The notes: generated from the letters alone by a model not told the origin. DNA of 64,000 bases from Nocardioides sp. Soil797 (GCA_001429555.1 LMSR01000015.1:336492-400491), one strand, 5' to 3'; positions 19,502 through 28,891 are shown, counted from the first letter of the stretch. Program-made: numbers and translations.

Positions 19502-20266
19502 TCAGGCGGAGGGCGGAGGCTCGGCAGGAGTCGAGTTACGGGCCAGGAGCCACACCATCAGGGCGAGTGAGGCCAGCTGCAGCGGCCACCCCATGACGAT
19601 CTTCGCGATGCCGAGGGCAGCCACTGCTGCGTCCGCGTCCATCGAGCCGTTGGTCCCGGCCAGGTAGATCGGGGCCTGCACCACCACCCGGAGCACGCAC
19701 GGGGCGACCAGCACCCACGTCAGGCGCGAGCAGAGTTTCACGATCTGCGGATCCTGGCGCCATGCCGTCGGGTCGCCGGTGACGGAGCCGACCATGAAGC
19801 CGACCAACGGCCAGCGGGCGATGCAGGACAGCGAGAGCACCACGGCATAGCCGGCGTTGTAGAGCAGGCCGGGCAGGAAGTAGGCCAGGGCCTGGTCGTT
19901 CGCGTCTCCCCCGGCCCGGGCAGCCCTCAGCGCAAACAGGGCGCCGATGCCGATCCCGATCAGGGCGTTGACGACGAACTGCACCGAGGACCGCTGGACG
20001 AGGCGGACCACCAGGGCGATCAGGGCCGCGGTGACACTCACCCCGAGCGCCAGCTTCAGTTCCTTCGTGGAGAGGAACACCGCCGTGAACAGGATGGTGG
20101 GCACGGCCGCCTCGAGCATCCCGCGACGCCCACCGAGGGCCTTGGAGAGCTGGCGACGGACCAGCGCTTCGACGGACTCAGCAGCGCTCGACGCGGTCGA
20201 GGCGGTCGAACCTGTGCTGGTCGATGCGGTTGGCTGCTCGGGTTCCACGGACTCTGCTGCTTTCAC
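19502..20266 (-). CDS. DUF3159 integral membrane protein
   Basis: 254 residues from GTG at 20266 overlapping the preceding stop (GTGA). After a Ser/Thr/Ala-rich cytosolic head of about 50 residues there are five to six hydrophobic segments, including AVPTILFTAVFLSTKELKLA, NALIGIGIGALFALRAARAG, ARWPLVGFMVG and SLALMVWLLARN. DUF3159 proteins occupy this place next to the OB-fold and DUF3710 genes throughout actinobacteria; function unknown, sometimes suggested to be transport-related by context. Confidence 0.9.
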   Translation of the reverse strand: MKAAESVEPEQPTASTSTGSTASTASSAAESVEALVRRQLSKALGGRRGMLEAAVPTILFTAVFLSTKELKLALGVSVTAALIALVVRLVQRSSVQFVVNALIGIGIGALFALRAARAGGDANDQALAYFLPGLLYNAGYAVVLSLSCIARWPLVGFMVGSVTGDPTAWRQDPQIVKLCSRLTWVLVAPCVLRVVVQAPIYLAGTNGSMDADAAVAALGIAKIVMGWPLQLASLALMVWLLARNSTPAEPPPSA

Positions 20267-20634
20267 GGGGCAAGTTCATAACGAGGGTTGAACATGATGC
20301 GGGTGTGCTCCTGGATGCCGATGCACCCTTCGACGGTCAGTGCTCGCCCGGGGTCGATCCCGGTGATCCGCCGGCGACCGAGCCACACGAGCGTGATCAC
20401 GCCCGTGCCGTCGTACAGCTCCGCCTCGAGGGCCGGCACTCCGCCGCGCGGACGCAGCGTCACGGTGCGCAGACTGCCGGTCAGCCGGACCCGCTCCCGA
20501 TCGGGTGCCGACTCGATGGTGGCGAGTCCCGACGTGGCAACCGACTCGCGCAGGTCTCGGGCGTGCTGGTCGGTGCTGTTGGCCCAGCTGCTGATCGCCT
20601 TGCGGAGACGACTGCGACCTCTCCCCTCTCCCAT
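20263..20634 (-). CDS. Small OB-fold nucleic-acid-binding protein
   Basis: 123 residues. A Lys/Arg-rich start (GEGRGRSRLRKAI) is followed by an OB-fold of the tRNA_anti type, RVRLTGSLRTVTLRP ... LYDGTGVITLVWLGRRRITGIDPGRAL, like the anticodon-binding or RecG wedge OB domains. Likely binds RNA or single-stranded DNA; partner unknown. Sits between DUF3710 (5 bases upstream) and DUF3159 (overlapping) in one leftward operon starting at dut. Confidence 0.88.
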   Translation of the reverse strand: MGEGRGRSRLRKAISSWANSTDQHARDLRESVATSGLATIESAPDRERVRLTGSLRTVTLRPRGGVPALEAELYDGTGVITLVWLGRRRITGIDPGRALTVEGCIGIQEHTRIMFNPRYELAP

Positions 20635-20639
20635 GACGG

Positions 20640-21311
20640 CTAGTCGACTCGCCGGGCCTGCGGAGGCAGGGTGAGTGGCAGCTGCTCGCCGGGAGCCATC
20701 GGGCCGTCACCACGGCGAACGACGACCGACGCCACGGCCTCCTCCCACGAGCCCGCCTCGTCGGGCGACACTGCGGGACGGCCGAGGTAGGTGGCTCGCA
20801 GGAACCAACGGGGGCCGTTGAACCCGACGATGCGTGACGGTTGCTGGGTGGTCGTGCCCTCCGGGCTGCGTACGGTGCGTTGGCAGACCAGCTCGGTGCC
20901 GTGGGCACCCTCGATCTCGGTCGCCGTGCCGCCCTGTCGGGCCGTCTCCGAAGCGATCTGGCGACGTACGTCGGACCAGAGGTCGCCGTTGCGTTGCGCG
21001 GCGAACGCCTTGACCTCGACGGCACCGGTCGGCCCGGCGATCAGCACGCTCTGCACCTCGCTGGAGCTCTCGTCGACCTGCAGGCGCAGCTCGAGGCCCT
21101 CGGCCGGGGCGATCAGGATCGATCCGAGGTCGACGCGCTCGACCCCGTCGTTCTCGACGTCGACATCGGCCACGTCGAAAGGACCCGCGTTGGTCGTGGC
21201 GGCTTCGGTGGTGACCGTCTCGCCGGAATCGGCCTCGGCCTCGACAGGCGTCTGGTCAGCGTCGGTCGCCGTCGGCTCGGCATTGGTACGGGACTTGCGT
21301 CCGAACTTCAC
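20640..21311 (-). CDS. DUF3710 protein
   Basis: 223 residues from GTG at 21311, overlapping the dut stop (GTGA) with GAGGAG nearby. A basic start (MKFGRKSR) and an acidic, Thr/Glu-rich stretch up to about residue 60 precede the conserved domain: [48 protein letters not shown]. Cytosolic, no known enzyme motif. Always found beside dut in actinobacteria; function unknown. Confidence 0.9.
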   Translation of the reverse strand: MKFGRKSRTNAEPTATDADQTPVEAEADSGETVTTEAATTNAGPFDVADVDVENDGVERVDLGSILIAPAEGLELRLQVDESSSEVQSVLIAGPTGAVEVKAFAAQRNGDLWSDVRRQIASETARQGGTATEIEGAHGTELVCQRTVRSPEGTTTQQPSRIVGFNGPRWFLRATYLGRPAVSPDEAGSWEEAVASVVVRRGDGPMAPGEQLPLTLPPQARRVD

Positions 21312-21787
21312 TGGGAACTCCTCTGGGCATCGGCGGTGGCAAAGCCACCCGTGGAACCGTAGCCCCCTGCTCCACGCGACGTCTCATCGAGTGTGTCGGT
21401 CTCGATGAACTCCGCATGCTCGAACCGTTGCACCACCAGTTGGGCGATGCGGTCTCCCCGCGAGAGCCGCACCTCGGTGTGGAGGTCGAGGTTGATCAGC
21501 ATCACCTTCACCTCACCGCGGTAACCCGAATCGATGGTGCCGGGGGCATTCACGATCGACAGTCCGTGCCGGGCCGCGAGGCCCGAGCGGGGGTGCACCA
21601 GCCCGACATGACCTTCCGGGAGGGCGAGGGCCACTCCTGTGGGGACCATCTTCCGCTCCCCCGGCTGCAGGACCACGTCCTGTGTGGTCATCAGGTCGGC
21701 ACCGGCGTCGCCCGGCTGCGCATAGGACGGGAGCGGGAGGTCGGGGTCCAGTCGCACGATGGGCACCGGCACGCGTGGAACTGCCAT
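21308..21787 (-). CDS. dut: Deoxyuridine 5'-triphosphate nucleotidohydrolase
   Basis: 159 residues from ATG at 21787. All five motifs of trimeric dUTPases are present: [42 protein letters not shown] and the C-terminal [10 protein letters not shown] loop. It hydrolyses dUTP to dUMP and pyrophosphate, keeping uracil out of DNA and feeding thymidylate synthesis. First gene of the dut-DUF3710-OB-DUF3159 leftward operon, every junction overlapping or within 5 bases. Confidence 0.97.
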   Translation of the reverse strand: MAVPRVPVPIVRLDPDLPLPSYAQPGDAGADLMTTQDVVLQPGERKMVPTGVALALPEGHVGLVHPRSGLAARHGLSIVNAPGTIDSGYRGEVKVMLINLDLHTEVRLSRGDRIAQLVVQRFEHAEFIETDTLDETSRGAGGYGSTGGFATADAQRSSQ

Positions 21788-21794
21788 GAGCACG

Positions 21795-21800
21795 ACCCTA
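21795..21800 (-). promoter_or_regulatory. -10 box for dut
   Basis: TAGGGT on the minus strand ends 7 bases before the dut ATG, consistent with leaderless or near-leaderless transcription from the 51-base gap shared with the divergent DUF3093 gene. Confidence 0.4.
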
Positions 21801-21838
21801 CCTGCGGCTCCCGACGACTGGGATGACAGTCTTTCCCT

Positions 21839-22306
21839 GTGCAGTACGCCGAACGACTCACCGTGCCCCTCCGCTGGTGGGTGCAGGGAACCATGCTCGT
21901 CGCCTCCTTCTGGTTCGCGATCGCGGTGGCCGTCCCGTCCGTCCTGGCCGCGGCGTTGATCAGCGCGGGATTCGGTGCCCTCGTGGCGCTCGGCTTCCTG
22001 GCCTACGGCGGTGCCCGGGTCACCGTCGACGAGCACGAGCTTCGCGCGGGCAAGGCCCACATCGACCTGGCCTTCCTCGGTGAGTGCGAGGCGCTGGACA
22101 AGGAGGCGACGCGTCGTGTTGCCGGAGTCGAGGCCGACGCCCGCGCCCACCTGCTGCTGCGCCCCTACCTCAAGCGGGCGGTGCGAGTCAGGATCGAGGA
22201 CCCCGACGACCCCACGCCGTACTGGCTCATCTCCACGCGCAACCCCGAACGCCTGGCCGCCGCGCTCGGCACAGTCGCCAGCCGTCGGGGAGAAGACGTC
22301 CTCTAG
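21839..22306 (+). CDS. DUF3093 membrane protein
   Basis: 155 residues from GTG at 21839. The opening [15 protein letters not shown] is the DUF3093 hallmark, followed by two membrane helices ([34 protein letters not shown]) and a cytosolic domain with [24 protein letters not shown]. Function unknown; conserved opposite dut across actinobacteria. Confidence 0.92.
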   Translation: MQYAERLTVPLRWWVQGTMLVASFWFAIAVAVPSVLAAALISAGFGALVALGFLAYGGARVTVDEHELRAGKAHIDLAFLGECEALDKEATRRVAGVEADARAHLLLRPYLKRAVRVRIEDPDDPTPYWLISTRNPERLAAALGTVASRRGEDVL

Positions 22307-22372
22307 ACCTTCCCGACCACGGTCGCCCTTCTCGGCCGTCGTGCGTCGGGTCGTGCAATTGAAGGCATGCCC

Positions 22373-22378
22373 TAGGGT
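22373..22378 (+). promoter_or_regulatory. -10 box for the DUF4235 gene
   Basis: TAGGGT, 31 bases before the ATG at 22410; TCGTGC 16 bases upstream could serve as a weak -35. The leader has a good AGGAGG ribosome site. Confidence 0.35.
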
Positions 22379-22409
22379 GAAACCCGCATCCACACCTCAG
22401 GAGGTTCTG

Positions 22410-22754
22410 ATGGCAGACGGTTCCAAGGCTTGGTCCGCCCTGTCCCTGGTCGCAGCGCTCGGCAGCGCCACCATGGCCAAGAAGGCGCTCAACGGAGGCT
22501 GGAAGGCGGCCACCGGCAAGGAGCCCCCGGCCAACCCCGCCGACCCTGACATCGACCTGTGGGAGGCGGTCATGTGGGCTGCCGTCAGTGGCACCGCGGT
22601 CGCCATCGTCAAGATGTTGGCCACCCGCAAGGCAGCCAACTACTTCGCGAAGTCCACCGGTCACCTGCCACCCGGCCTGCAGGCCGACGGCAAGACGTCG
22701 CAGGCCCCTGCCTCCGACGCCGGCGACATCGCGTCCTCGGGCGTCAACGGCTGA
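22410..22754 (+). CDS. DUF4235 small membrane protein
   Basis: 114 residues from ATG at 22410 with AGGAGG 6 bases upstream. Two hydrophobic segments (WSALSLVAALGSATMAKKAL and AVMWAAVSGTAVAIVKMLA) flank a loop with WKAATGKEPPANPADPDIDLW, the DUF4235 signature. A Ser/Ala-rich tail follows. Role unknown. Convergent with the DUF4193 gene, with a strong hairpin between. Confidence 0.9.
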   Translation: MADGSKAWSALSLVAALGSATMAKKALNGGWKAATGKEPPANPADPDIDLWEAVMWAAVSGTAVAIVKMLATRKAANYFAKSTGHLPPGLQADGKTSQAPASDAGDIASSGVNG

Positions 22755-22800
22755 CGCCGCCCACTCACGGTCCGGGCGCTTCGTCGGCCGGCCAGCTCCG

Positions 22801-22846
22801 ACATGACGAGAGCCGCAACCCGATCGGGTTGCGGCTCTCCTCATGT
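22801..22846. terminator. Bidirectional terminator between DUF4235 and DUF4193 genes
   Basis: GAGAGCCGCAACCC-GATC-GGGTTGCGGCTCTC is a perfect 14-base stem (22808-22839); flanking ACATGA and TCATGT extend it across a small bulge. Confidence 0.85.
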
Positions 22847-22860
22847 CCTGACGCCGAGGG

Positions 22861-23151
22861 TCAGGCGCAGTCCTTGCAGATCAGCTTCTTGGCGTCGGCC
22901 AGCTGCGACCGGTGGTGCACAAGGAAGCAGCTCATGCAGGTGAACTCGTCATCCTGGCGGGGCTTCACCTCGACGGCGAGCTCCTCATGGGACAGGTCGG
23001 CGCCGGGCAGCTCGAAGGACTCGGCCGCCTCGGCCTCGTCCTCGTCGACCTTGCCCGAGTTCTTGTCATGGCGACGAGCCTTGAGCTCTTCAATGCTCTC
23101 TTCGCCCTGGTCTTCTTCGTTCTTGCGTGGTGCGTCGTAATCGGTCGCCAT
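22861..23151 (-). CDS. DUF4193 zinc-ribbon-like protein
   Basis: 96 residues from ATG at 23151, with GGAGAAG upstream. Matches the DUF4193 pattern: MATDYDAPRK, SIEELKARR, ELPGADLSHEEL, then a C-terminal pair CMSCFLVHHRS and ICKDCA that would bind one zinc. The middle is very acidic. Small cytosolic protein conserved in actinobacteria in this place (Rv2699c type). Function not established. Confidence 0.93.
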   Translation of the reverse strand: MATDYDAPRKNEEDQGEESIEELKARRHDKNSGKVDEDEAEAAESFELPGADLSHEELAVEVKPRQDDEFTCMSCFLVHHRSQLADAKKLICKDCA

Positions 23152-23290
23152 CAACTTCTCCAGTCAATCAACTGCGGTCGCGTCGTCGTCTGATGCTGCG
23201 TCAGCCCGGCGCCAGATTGTGCACCATCTGACGGGATTCTGCACGCACATTGGACACGACGTGTCCGGCTCAACCGACACCGGGGGTGCT

Positions 23291-24103
23291 CTATTCCCAT
23301 TCCGACGCCAGGAAACCGCATTCCTCGACCGTCGACCGGAACCGCTGGAACGTCGCTGCCGGTGCGCAGATCAGGGCCTGCTTGCCCGAGCGTCCGACCG
23401 TCACCTCGGTGGTCGCCCCGGCCTCACGGGCGATCAGGGCGCCGGCCGCGTGGTCCCACTCGGCGACTCCCTCCTCCACGTAGGCATCGGCGCTCCCCTC
23501 TGCGACATGGCACAGGTCGAGGGCACAGGAACCGAGTCGTCGGATGTCACGCACCTGCGGCAACAGGTTGGCCACTGCCGCTGCCTGCACCCGGCGGGTG
23601 TGCTCCTGATAGTTGAAGCCGGTGAGCACCAGGCTCTCGGCCAGCGACACAGGTGAGCGGACCTCGAGCGGGATTCCGTCGCGCCGCGCCCCGGAGTCGC
23701 GGGATGCCTCGTGGACGACTCCGGTCGCGGCGTTCACCACGACACCGGCGACCACGGTGCCGTCGCACTCGGCGGCGATCGAGACGGCGTAGTGAGGGAT
23801 GCCGTAGAGGAAGTTCACCGTGCCGTCGATCGGGTCCACGATCCAGCGAACTCCCGAGCCGCCACCTTCCGCGTCGCCGCCCTCCTCGCCGAGGAACGCG
23901 TCGTGTGGTCGTGCGGCGAGCAGGTGGCCGCGCACCAGCTCCTCGCAGTCACGATCGACCTGTGTGACCACGTCGACGATGCTCGACTTGGTTGCCGCGA
24001 CGGAGACCCCATGGGTACGCCGCTCCGCCACGAAGGCTGCCGCCTCCACCGCGACGTTCCGCGCCAGGGTCAGCAACTGTGACGTGAGCTCCGGCTCCGA
24101 CAC
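23291..24103 (-). CDS. Inositol monophosphatase family protein
   Basis: 270 residues from GTG at 24103, 4 bases after the hemH stop. The metal and phosphate site is clear: GEEGG (Glu of motif A), WIVDPIDGTVNFLYG and the late AEWDHAAGALIAREAGA. Mg2+-dependent hydrolysis of inositol 1-phosphate or a related sugar or adenylate phosphate; inositol feeds mycothiol and phosphatidylinositol in actinobacteria. The exact substrate is uncertain because SuhB, ImpA and HisN types look alike. Cotranscribed with hemH. Confidence 0.92.
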   Translation of the reverse strand: MSEPELTSQLLTLARNVAVEAAAFVAERRTHGVSVAATKSSIVDVVTQVDRDCEELVRGHLLAARPHDAFLGEEGGDAEGGGSGVRWIVDPIDGTVNFLYGIPHYAVSIAAECDGTVVAGVVVNAATGVVHEASRDSGARRDGIPLEVRSPVSLAESLVLTGFNYQEHTRRVQAAAVANLLPQVRDIRRLGSCALDLCHVAEGSADAYVEEGVAEWDHAAGALIAREAGATTEVTVGRSGKQALICAPAATFQRFRSTVEECGFLASEWE

Positions 24104-24107
24104 GCGG

Positions 24108-25193
24108 TCAGTCCAGTCCACCGAGAGCAGGCAGCTGCTCACGGGGGTTGGCACAGCAGCCGGCGGCACAGATGTCCCAACAGGCCGGCAGGCTGCCTCC
24201 AGCGGCTCGGAGCACGACCTCCTCACGCTCGGCACCGGCACGCTCGAGCAGCAGGTCGCGCACCATCGAGACGAAGCGCGGATCGATGCCGGCCGTGGCC
24301 GCGCGCACGAAGGTCAGGCCCAGCTTCTCCGCAGTGGCTGCCGCCTCGGTGTCGAGGTCGTAGACCACCTCCATGTGGTCGGAGATGAAGCCGATCGGGA
24401 TCACCACGACCGGGGGTGCGGCTCCCGCGGCCAGAGTCTCGAGGTGATCGTTCACGTCAGGCTCCAACCACGGGATGTGCGGAGCCCCGGAGCGCGAGCA
24501 GTAGACCAGCTCGTGGTCGTGGCGATGGCCGGTCTCGAGGCGCACCCGCTCGACGATCTCCTGCATGACGCTGCGGTGCTGGGCGACGTACGCCCCTCCC
24601 TCGGGGCCGCTCGCGTCGTCCATCGAGATCGGGATCGAGTGGGTGACGAACGCCAGGTGGGTGTCTTCCCGCACCGCGTCGGGAACCTCCGACAGGGCGG
24701 TCAGGGTGGAGTCGACCATCGCGGTCAGGAACCCGGGGTGGTTGAAGTAGTGGCGCAGCCGATCCAGCTGCGGAGCCCCGTCGACAGCCGCCGACGCCTC
24801 GGCCAGGTTCTCGCGGTACTGCCGGCACCCGGAGTACGACGAGTACGCCGAGGTGACGAAGCAGGCGGCACGGGTCACGCCGTCGGCCTTCATCTGCTCC
24901 AGGGCATCGGTCAGGTAGGGATCCCAGTTGCGGTTGCCCCAGTAGACCGGGATGTCGACGCCCTCGCTGGCGAGGTCCTCACGGATCGCGGCGAGGAGCT
25001 CGCGGTTCTGGTCGTTGATCGGGGAACGACCACCGAAGCCGAAGTAGTGCTCCCCCACCTCGACGAGCCGCTCCCGTGGGATGCCCCGCCCACGTGTGAC
25101 GTTCTCGAGGAAGGGCACGACATCGGCCTCCTTCTCGGGCCCGCCGAACGAGACCAGGAGGAGTGCGTCGTAGGGAAGCGGATCGGGTTGCAT
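24108..25193 (-). CDS. hemH: Ferrochelatase (coproporphyrin III type)
   Basis: 361 residues. I take ATG at 25193, which has AGGA 8 bases upstream, over the ATG three codons earlier. It inserts iron into a porphyrin late in haem synthesis; actinobacterial members (CpfC) use coproporphyrin III. Visible marks are [32 protein letters not shown], the active-site His in [12 protein letters not shown] and the iron-site [13 protein letters not shown]. The C-terminal [10 protein letters not shown] (338-347) together with the Cys of SGCRQ fits the [2Fe-2S] cluster ligands known in mycobacterial ferrochelatase. Followed by the inositol monophosphatase gene. Confidence 0.95.
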   Translation of the reverse strand: MQPDPLPYDALLLVSFGGPEKEADVVPFLENVTRGRGIPRERLVEVGEHYFGFGGRSPINDQNRELLAAIREDLASEGVDIPVYWGNRNWDPYLTDALEQMKADGVTRAACFVTSAYSSYSGCRQYRENLAEASAAVDGAPQLDRLRHYFNHPGFLTAMVDSTLTALSEVPDAVREDTHLAFVTHSIPISMDDASGPEGGAYVAQHRSVMQEIVERVRLETGHRHDHELVYCSRSGAPHIPWLEPDVNDHLETLAAGAAPPVVVIPIGFISDHMEVVYDLDTEAAATAEKLGLTFVRAATAGIDPRFVSMVRDLLLERAGAEREEVVLRAAGGSLPACWDICAAGCCANPREQLPALGGLD

Positions 25194-25225
25194 GCCGCCC
25201 ATCCTAGGAACCCGACAGAGCACGC

Positions 25226-25276
25226 ACGAGCGGGAGGTGGTGGCCGTCGGAGGGCACGGCTCCACCTCCCGCTCGT
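25226..25276 (-). terminator. Long hairpin between the double protease and hemH
   Basis: ACGAGCGGGAGGTGG (25226-25240) pairs exactly with CCACCTCCCGCTCGT (25262-25276); GCCGT and ACGGC inside extend the structure. It lies about 60 bases after the protease stop and 33 bases before the hemH start, so it may also act as a hemH leader element. Confidence 0.55.
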
Positions 25277-25336
25277 CAGGGACATCAGCAGGGGACGTCA
25301 GCCACAAGCATCAACCTGTGGCATCGGCTCGGTTCG

Positions 25337-27703
25337 TCACCCTGCCGGTAGCAGACATCCCTCCTTGGCCAGGTCGAGGGAGTTGTCCTCGGCCAGGCAC
25401 GTGTAGAACCAGCTCGTCTGCTGGGCGTAGGAGGCGCCCTTGTCCACGGTGACGTTGCCGTCCTCGTCGACCTCGCACGGGTTGTTCATCGTGCACTCCT
25501 CACCGTCCTCGTTGCCGGTGTTGTTGGCAGCGACCACTTCGTGGGTCGACGTGTCGACCACCGGCGAGCCGGACGTGCCGCCGATCGTCTCGCAACCGGG
25601 ACGGCTGTACTTCACCGACTTGGTGAAGGTCCACTCGCCCTCCTTGAGTTGCGGGACGGTGGAGTCGACCGAGCAGCTGTAGACCTTCTTCCAGTAGCCC
25701 GAGACGACTGCGATGTAGGTGCCGTCGGCAGGCGACTCACTGGCCAGGGTCAGGGGCTCGAAGCCGTCGAACTCGTCGGCCAGCTCCTGGTAGGTGTGGT
25801 CGAGCTGGTAGAGCGAGACGTCGGTATCGGTCATCGTGGAGTAGAGCACCTTCGTGGCGTTGACCTCGCCGGCGTCGTTGCCTGCGGTGTCGAGCAGCGT
25901 GAAGGTGCGGTCGGACGGTTCGTCGACGATCACCTCGTCAGCACCGGGCATGCCGCCCTCGTAGCAGTGGCCGTTGGTCAGGCCGAGGGCCTGGTCACCT
26001 GCTTCCGAGTCGTCGAAGCGGACCACGGAGGCCGAGCAGTTGTCGAGCGCCGCGATGCCGGTGTAGTCGACCTCGGCGGCCGGCGGGTCCGTCGGGTCGG
26101 TCGGGTCGGTCGGGTCTGTCGGGTCCTCGCCGCCGCTGCCACACGTCGGCTCGTCGTCCTGGGCCGGTACGTCGACCGCGTCCCAGGCCGCCTTGACCGC
26201 GTCGAACTCGGCGCAGCTGTCGGGGTGGAGGTCCTTGGCCGCACTCAGCGTCCACGTGCGGTACTTGAGGTAGGAGCTGTCCGACGTCTTCATCAGCATC
26301 GCGTTGTAGAGGATCTTGCCGGCCTCCTGGATGCCGATGCCGGTGACCTCGGAGTCGTCGCAGGTCGGGCTCGCCGGGCCTTCGGCCGGGGCGCTGCCCT
26401 GCGACAGCAGGTAGAACCAGTGGTTGCCCGGCCCGGCCGTGGCGTGCACCTCACCGTCAGGGATGTCGTCGCTGTAGCAGTTGGGGTGGCCGCTGACCTG
26501 CGACGGGTCATACATGTTGCGGATCGGGCCATCGCCGACCAGGTCGATCTCCTCGCCGACCAGGAAGTCGGGCTCGTCGTACTCCTCCGACTGGCCGGAG
26601 TAGGCCTCGGTCAGCGCACCGAACACGTCACCGATGAACTCCTGGGTGCCGCCGCCGGAGATGCCGCCGGGGGTGTTGTCGTCGATGCCGTGGCCGAACT
26701 CGTGGGCCAGCACGTCGATCGAGCCGATCCAGTCACCGGCCTGGTTGTGGCCGATCTGGACCTGCGAGCCGTCGTAGTAGGCGTTGAGGTCGTCGAGTCC
26801 GACCCGGATCGGGACCGCACCACCCTTGCCGTCCATGCCGTCGCGGCCGAGCCACTCGTCGAGCATCCGGTCCTGGGTCTGCGCCGCGTAGAGCGCGTCG
26901 ACACACCCGGTCTCCTTGCTGGTGGCATCGCCGTCGCCCCACTCGTCGTCGGGGCCGGAGAACGGCGACTCGGTCTCGGCGTCGGCACAGGAGAGGCCGG
27001 TCACCGCGGGATCGGTCATCTCGAAGCCCTCCGCGCCCTCGGAGGTGGCCAGGTCGAGAGGTGCCGGGCCACTGTAGGCGCCGGTGCCCTCGCCGGCCAC
27101 GACGTGCTCGGTGGAGCCGATGAGCCGTCCGGTCGTGGCGTCGACGTACACCGTCTGCCGGGAGGGCGCGTCGTGGTCGACGCCGGTCACGGTGGTGGCC
27201 CATGCCAGGCGCGGCTTCTTGCCGAGGTCGTGCACGACCAGCTCGGGCCTGCCGGTGTCGGTGACCTCGGTGAGCCGGGCCTCGGCCTTCTTCGATGCGC
27301 TGGAGGAGGAGACCGACGGGGTCGTCGACACGCCGGAGATCACCCGGTCCTGGGCCACCGAGGTGCGCTTCACGTTGCCGTCGAGGTCCGTGACGACGAC
27401 GAAGTCGCCACCGATCACGGGCAGGCCCTGGTGCGTGCGCTGGTAGGGCACGTACTGCGTCTCCCCGGAGCGGACCACCTTGCCCGGTGCGAACTTGTCG
27501 GCGCCGTCGGCGTACACCGCGCCGGGCTTGGACTTGACGAAGTCGCCGGCTCCTGACTTCGCCAGTGCCCGAGGTGACGGATCGGCCTTCGGTGGAACCG
27601 GCGCTGCTTGGGCACCGGCAACTGCGACGCTGGAGAGCCCGAGCGTCGCGACCACGGAGAGTGTCATCGTCACTGCCACCTTGTGGATGGAGTGTGTGAA
27701 CAC
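25337..27703 (-). CDS. Secreted two-protease fusion: M4 metallopeptidase plus trypsin-like serine protease
   Basis: 788 residues from GTG at 27703 with AGAAAGG 7 bases upstream. Order: signal peptide (1-34, ending AQAAP), propeptide with FTP/PepSY-like region to about 200, thermolysin-type catalytic domain with HEFGHGIDD and TQEFIGDVFGALTEAY supplying HExxH and the third zinc ligand Glu, an Asp-Pro-Thr repeat linker near 525-540, then a chymotrypsin-fold domain with LTNGHCYEGG (His), TDVSLYQL (Asp) and GGTSGSPVV (Ser). Both catalytic sets appear intact. Several Cys in the second half suggest disulfides. Downstream of a LuxR-type regulator gene that may control it. Probably a nutritional extracellular protease. 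Confidence 0.9.
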   Translation of the reverse strand: MFTHSIHKVAVTMTLSVVATLGLSSVAVAGAQAAPVPPKADPSPRALAKSGAGDFVKSKPGAVYADGADKFAPGKVVRSGETQYVPYQRTHQGLPVIGGDFVVVTDLDGNVKRTSVAQDRVISGVSTTPSVSSSSASKKAEARLTEVTDTGRPELVVHDLGKKPRLAWATTVTGVDHDAPSRQTVYVDATTGRLIGSTEHVVAGEGTGAYSGPAPLDLATSEGAEGFEMTDPAVTGLSCADAETESPFSGPDDEWGDGDATSKETGCVDALYAAQTQDRMLDEWLGRDGMDGKGGAVPIRVGLDDLNAYYDGSQVQIGHNQAGDWIGSIDVLAHEFGHGIDDNTPGGISGGGTQEFIGDVFGALTEAYSGQSEEYDEPDFLVGEEIDLVGDGPIRNMYDPSQVSGHPNCYSDDIPDGEVHATAGPGNHWFYLLSQGSAPAEGPASPTCDDSEVTGIGIQEAGKILYNAMLMKTSDSSYLKYRTWTLSAAKDLHPDSCAEFDAVKAAWDAVDVPAQDDEPTCGSGGEDPTDPTDPTDPTDPPAAEVDYTGIAALDNCSASVVRFDDSEAGDQALGLTNGHCYEGGMPGADEVIVDEPSDRTFTLLDTAGNDAGEVNATKVLYSTMTDTDVSLYQLDHTYQELADEFDGFEPLTLASESPADGTYIAVVSGYWKKVYSCSVDSTVPQLKEGEWTFTKSVKYSRPGCETIGGTSGSPVVDTSTHEVVAANNTGNEDGEECTMNNPCEVDEDGNVTVDKGASYAQQTSWFYTCLAEDNSLDLAKEGCLLPAG

Positions 27704-27824
27704 GTTGTTGCCTTTCTGACGGGGGTTGGGTGCCCGTCATCTTGGTCGCGGCTCACCCCCCGTGGGAACGCAGCAGAACTGGCCGAACGGCGCCATGGCC
27801 GCGATCAGTCAGCGTCGTACGTCG

Positions 27825-28805
27825 TCAGACCAGGCCGCGTCGTACCGCTTCGACACCGGCCTGGAAGCGGGACTCGACCTCGAGCTGCTCGAAGAGGATG
27901 CGCAGCTTGCGGGTGAACGTTCGTGGCGCGACGCCCAGCTGTCGGGCGATCGCTTGGTCGGTCAGGCCGTCGTGGAACAACCGGAGCATCAGACGTTGCT
28001 CGTCGTCGAGGTCATCGCCGGTGGTGCGACTGGAACGACCGCCGAAGGCGCCCATCGGGGTCGCCTCGGCCCAGCAGAAGTCGAACACCCTCCGCAGCAG
28101 CTGGGTGAAGGTGCTGCCGCGCACCACGACCGCGCCGGAGCGGCCCTCGGCCCACTTCATGGAGCACACCGCGGTGGCTCCGTCGGCCAGCACCATCCGG
28201 AACGGCAGGGTGTCGCGGATGCGCACCTGGGCGCCCGCTTCGCTCAGCTGCTCGAGGTAGCGCAGGGTCGGCAGGCTGCGCACGGCGCTCGAGAGGTAGA
28301 CGGTGCGGACCTCCACGCCACGCTCGAGCACGGCCAGGTCCTGGGGCAGGGCCGCGTCGATCGCCTCCTGCGAGAGCGCACCACCCGAGTGGACGGTGAG
28401 CAGCTCCCGCTGCAGTGAGTGGCCGAGCTCGGCGAGGAACTGACGGGCGGTCTCATTTCCCTCGAGCACCGTGTTCTGGGCGTCGTCCTCGGCGAGCACC
28501 CGGAGCTCTGGCAACAGGGCCGCCATGGCGTCGATGTCGACGGCCAGCCTGGCCGCGCTCTCGGACCACGCCGCCACGGACTGCCCGTGCTGCTGCAAGA
28601 GCTGCTGGGCGGCGTGCATCGGCTCGACTGCCGTCCAGGAGTCTCCCGGGAGCACGAGTCCCAGCTGTTGGAGCTCCTTGCCGGCAGTCTCCAGCTCGTC
28701 GACGGTGATGCCCAGCACTTCGGCCAGCTGGGCGCGGTCCCAGTCGCGGTGGCGGCGAGCGAGGCGATAGAGGCTGATGGTGAGATCGTGGGGCGAGGCG
28801 GGCAC
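27825..28805 (-). CDS. LuxR-type HTH transcriptional regulator
   Basis: 326 residues from GTG at 28805 with GAGAAGG 7 bases upstream. The N-terminal 60 residues look like a TrmB-like winged helix (HDLTISLYRLARRHRDWDRA, LAEVLGITVDELETA); the middle resembles a phospholipase-D-like sensor fold (VRTVYLSSAVRSLPTLRYLE); the C-terminal 65 residues are a LuxR helix-turn-helix (LDDEQRLMLRLFHDGLTDQAIARQLGVAPRTFTRKL). Such proteins occur widely in actinobacteria as regulators with unknown ligands. It is 121 bases upstream of the double protease and divergent from the secreted repeat protein; it may control one or both. Confidence 0.85.
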   Translation of the reverse strand: MPASPHDLTISLYRLARRHRDWDRAQLAEVLGITVDELETAGKELQQLGLVLPGDSWTAVEPMHAAQQLLQQHGQSVAAWSESAARLAVDIDAMAALLPELRVLAEDDAQNTVLEGNETARQFLAELGHSLQRELLTVHSGGALSQEAIDAALPQDLAVLERGVEVRTVYLSSAVRSLPTLRYLEQLSEAGAQVRIRDTLPFRMVLADGATAVCSMKWAEGRSGAVVVRGSTFTQLLRRVFDFCWAEATPMGAFGGRSSRTTGDDLDDEQRLMLRLFHDGLTDQAIARQLGVAPRTFTRKLRILFEQLEVESRFQAGVEAVRRGLV

Positions 28806-28859
28806 GGTGACACCTTCTCGGTTTCGCCCTACTGTTGTCGAGCAGGGACGAGCCGACGG

Positions 28860-28891
28860 TGGCCGATCTCCGCCACGGCCAGGATCGGCCA
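28860..28891. promoter_or_regulatory. Inverted repeat TGGCCGATC-N14-GATCGGCCA in the divergent promoter region
   Basis: Exact 9-base arms at 28860-28868 and 28883-28891, between the divergent LuxR-type regulator and secreted-protein genes. A second pair, GTCCAA at 28935-28940 and TTGGAC at 28955-28960, is closer to the plus-strand gene. Both are possible operators, the first perhaps for the regulator itself. Confidence 0.45.

Noticed and set aside
19355..19570. Short frame across the tandem repeat coding RRSTNPTVQR twice
   Set aside because: It only translates the 30-base repeat, has no ribosome site and runs into the DUF3159 gene from the other strand.
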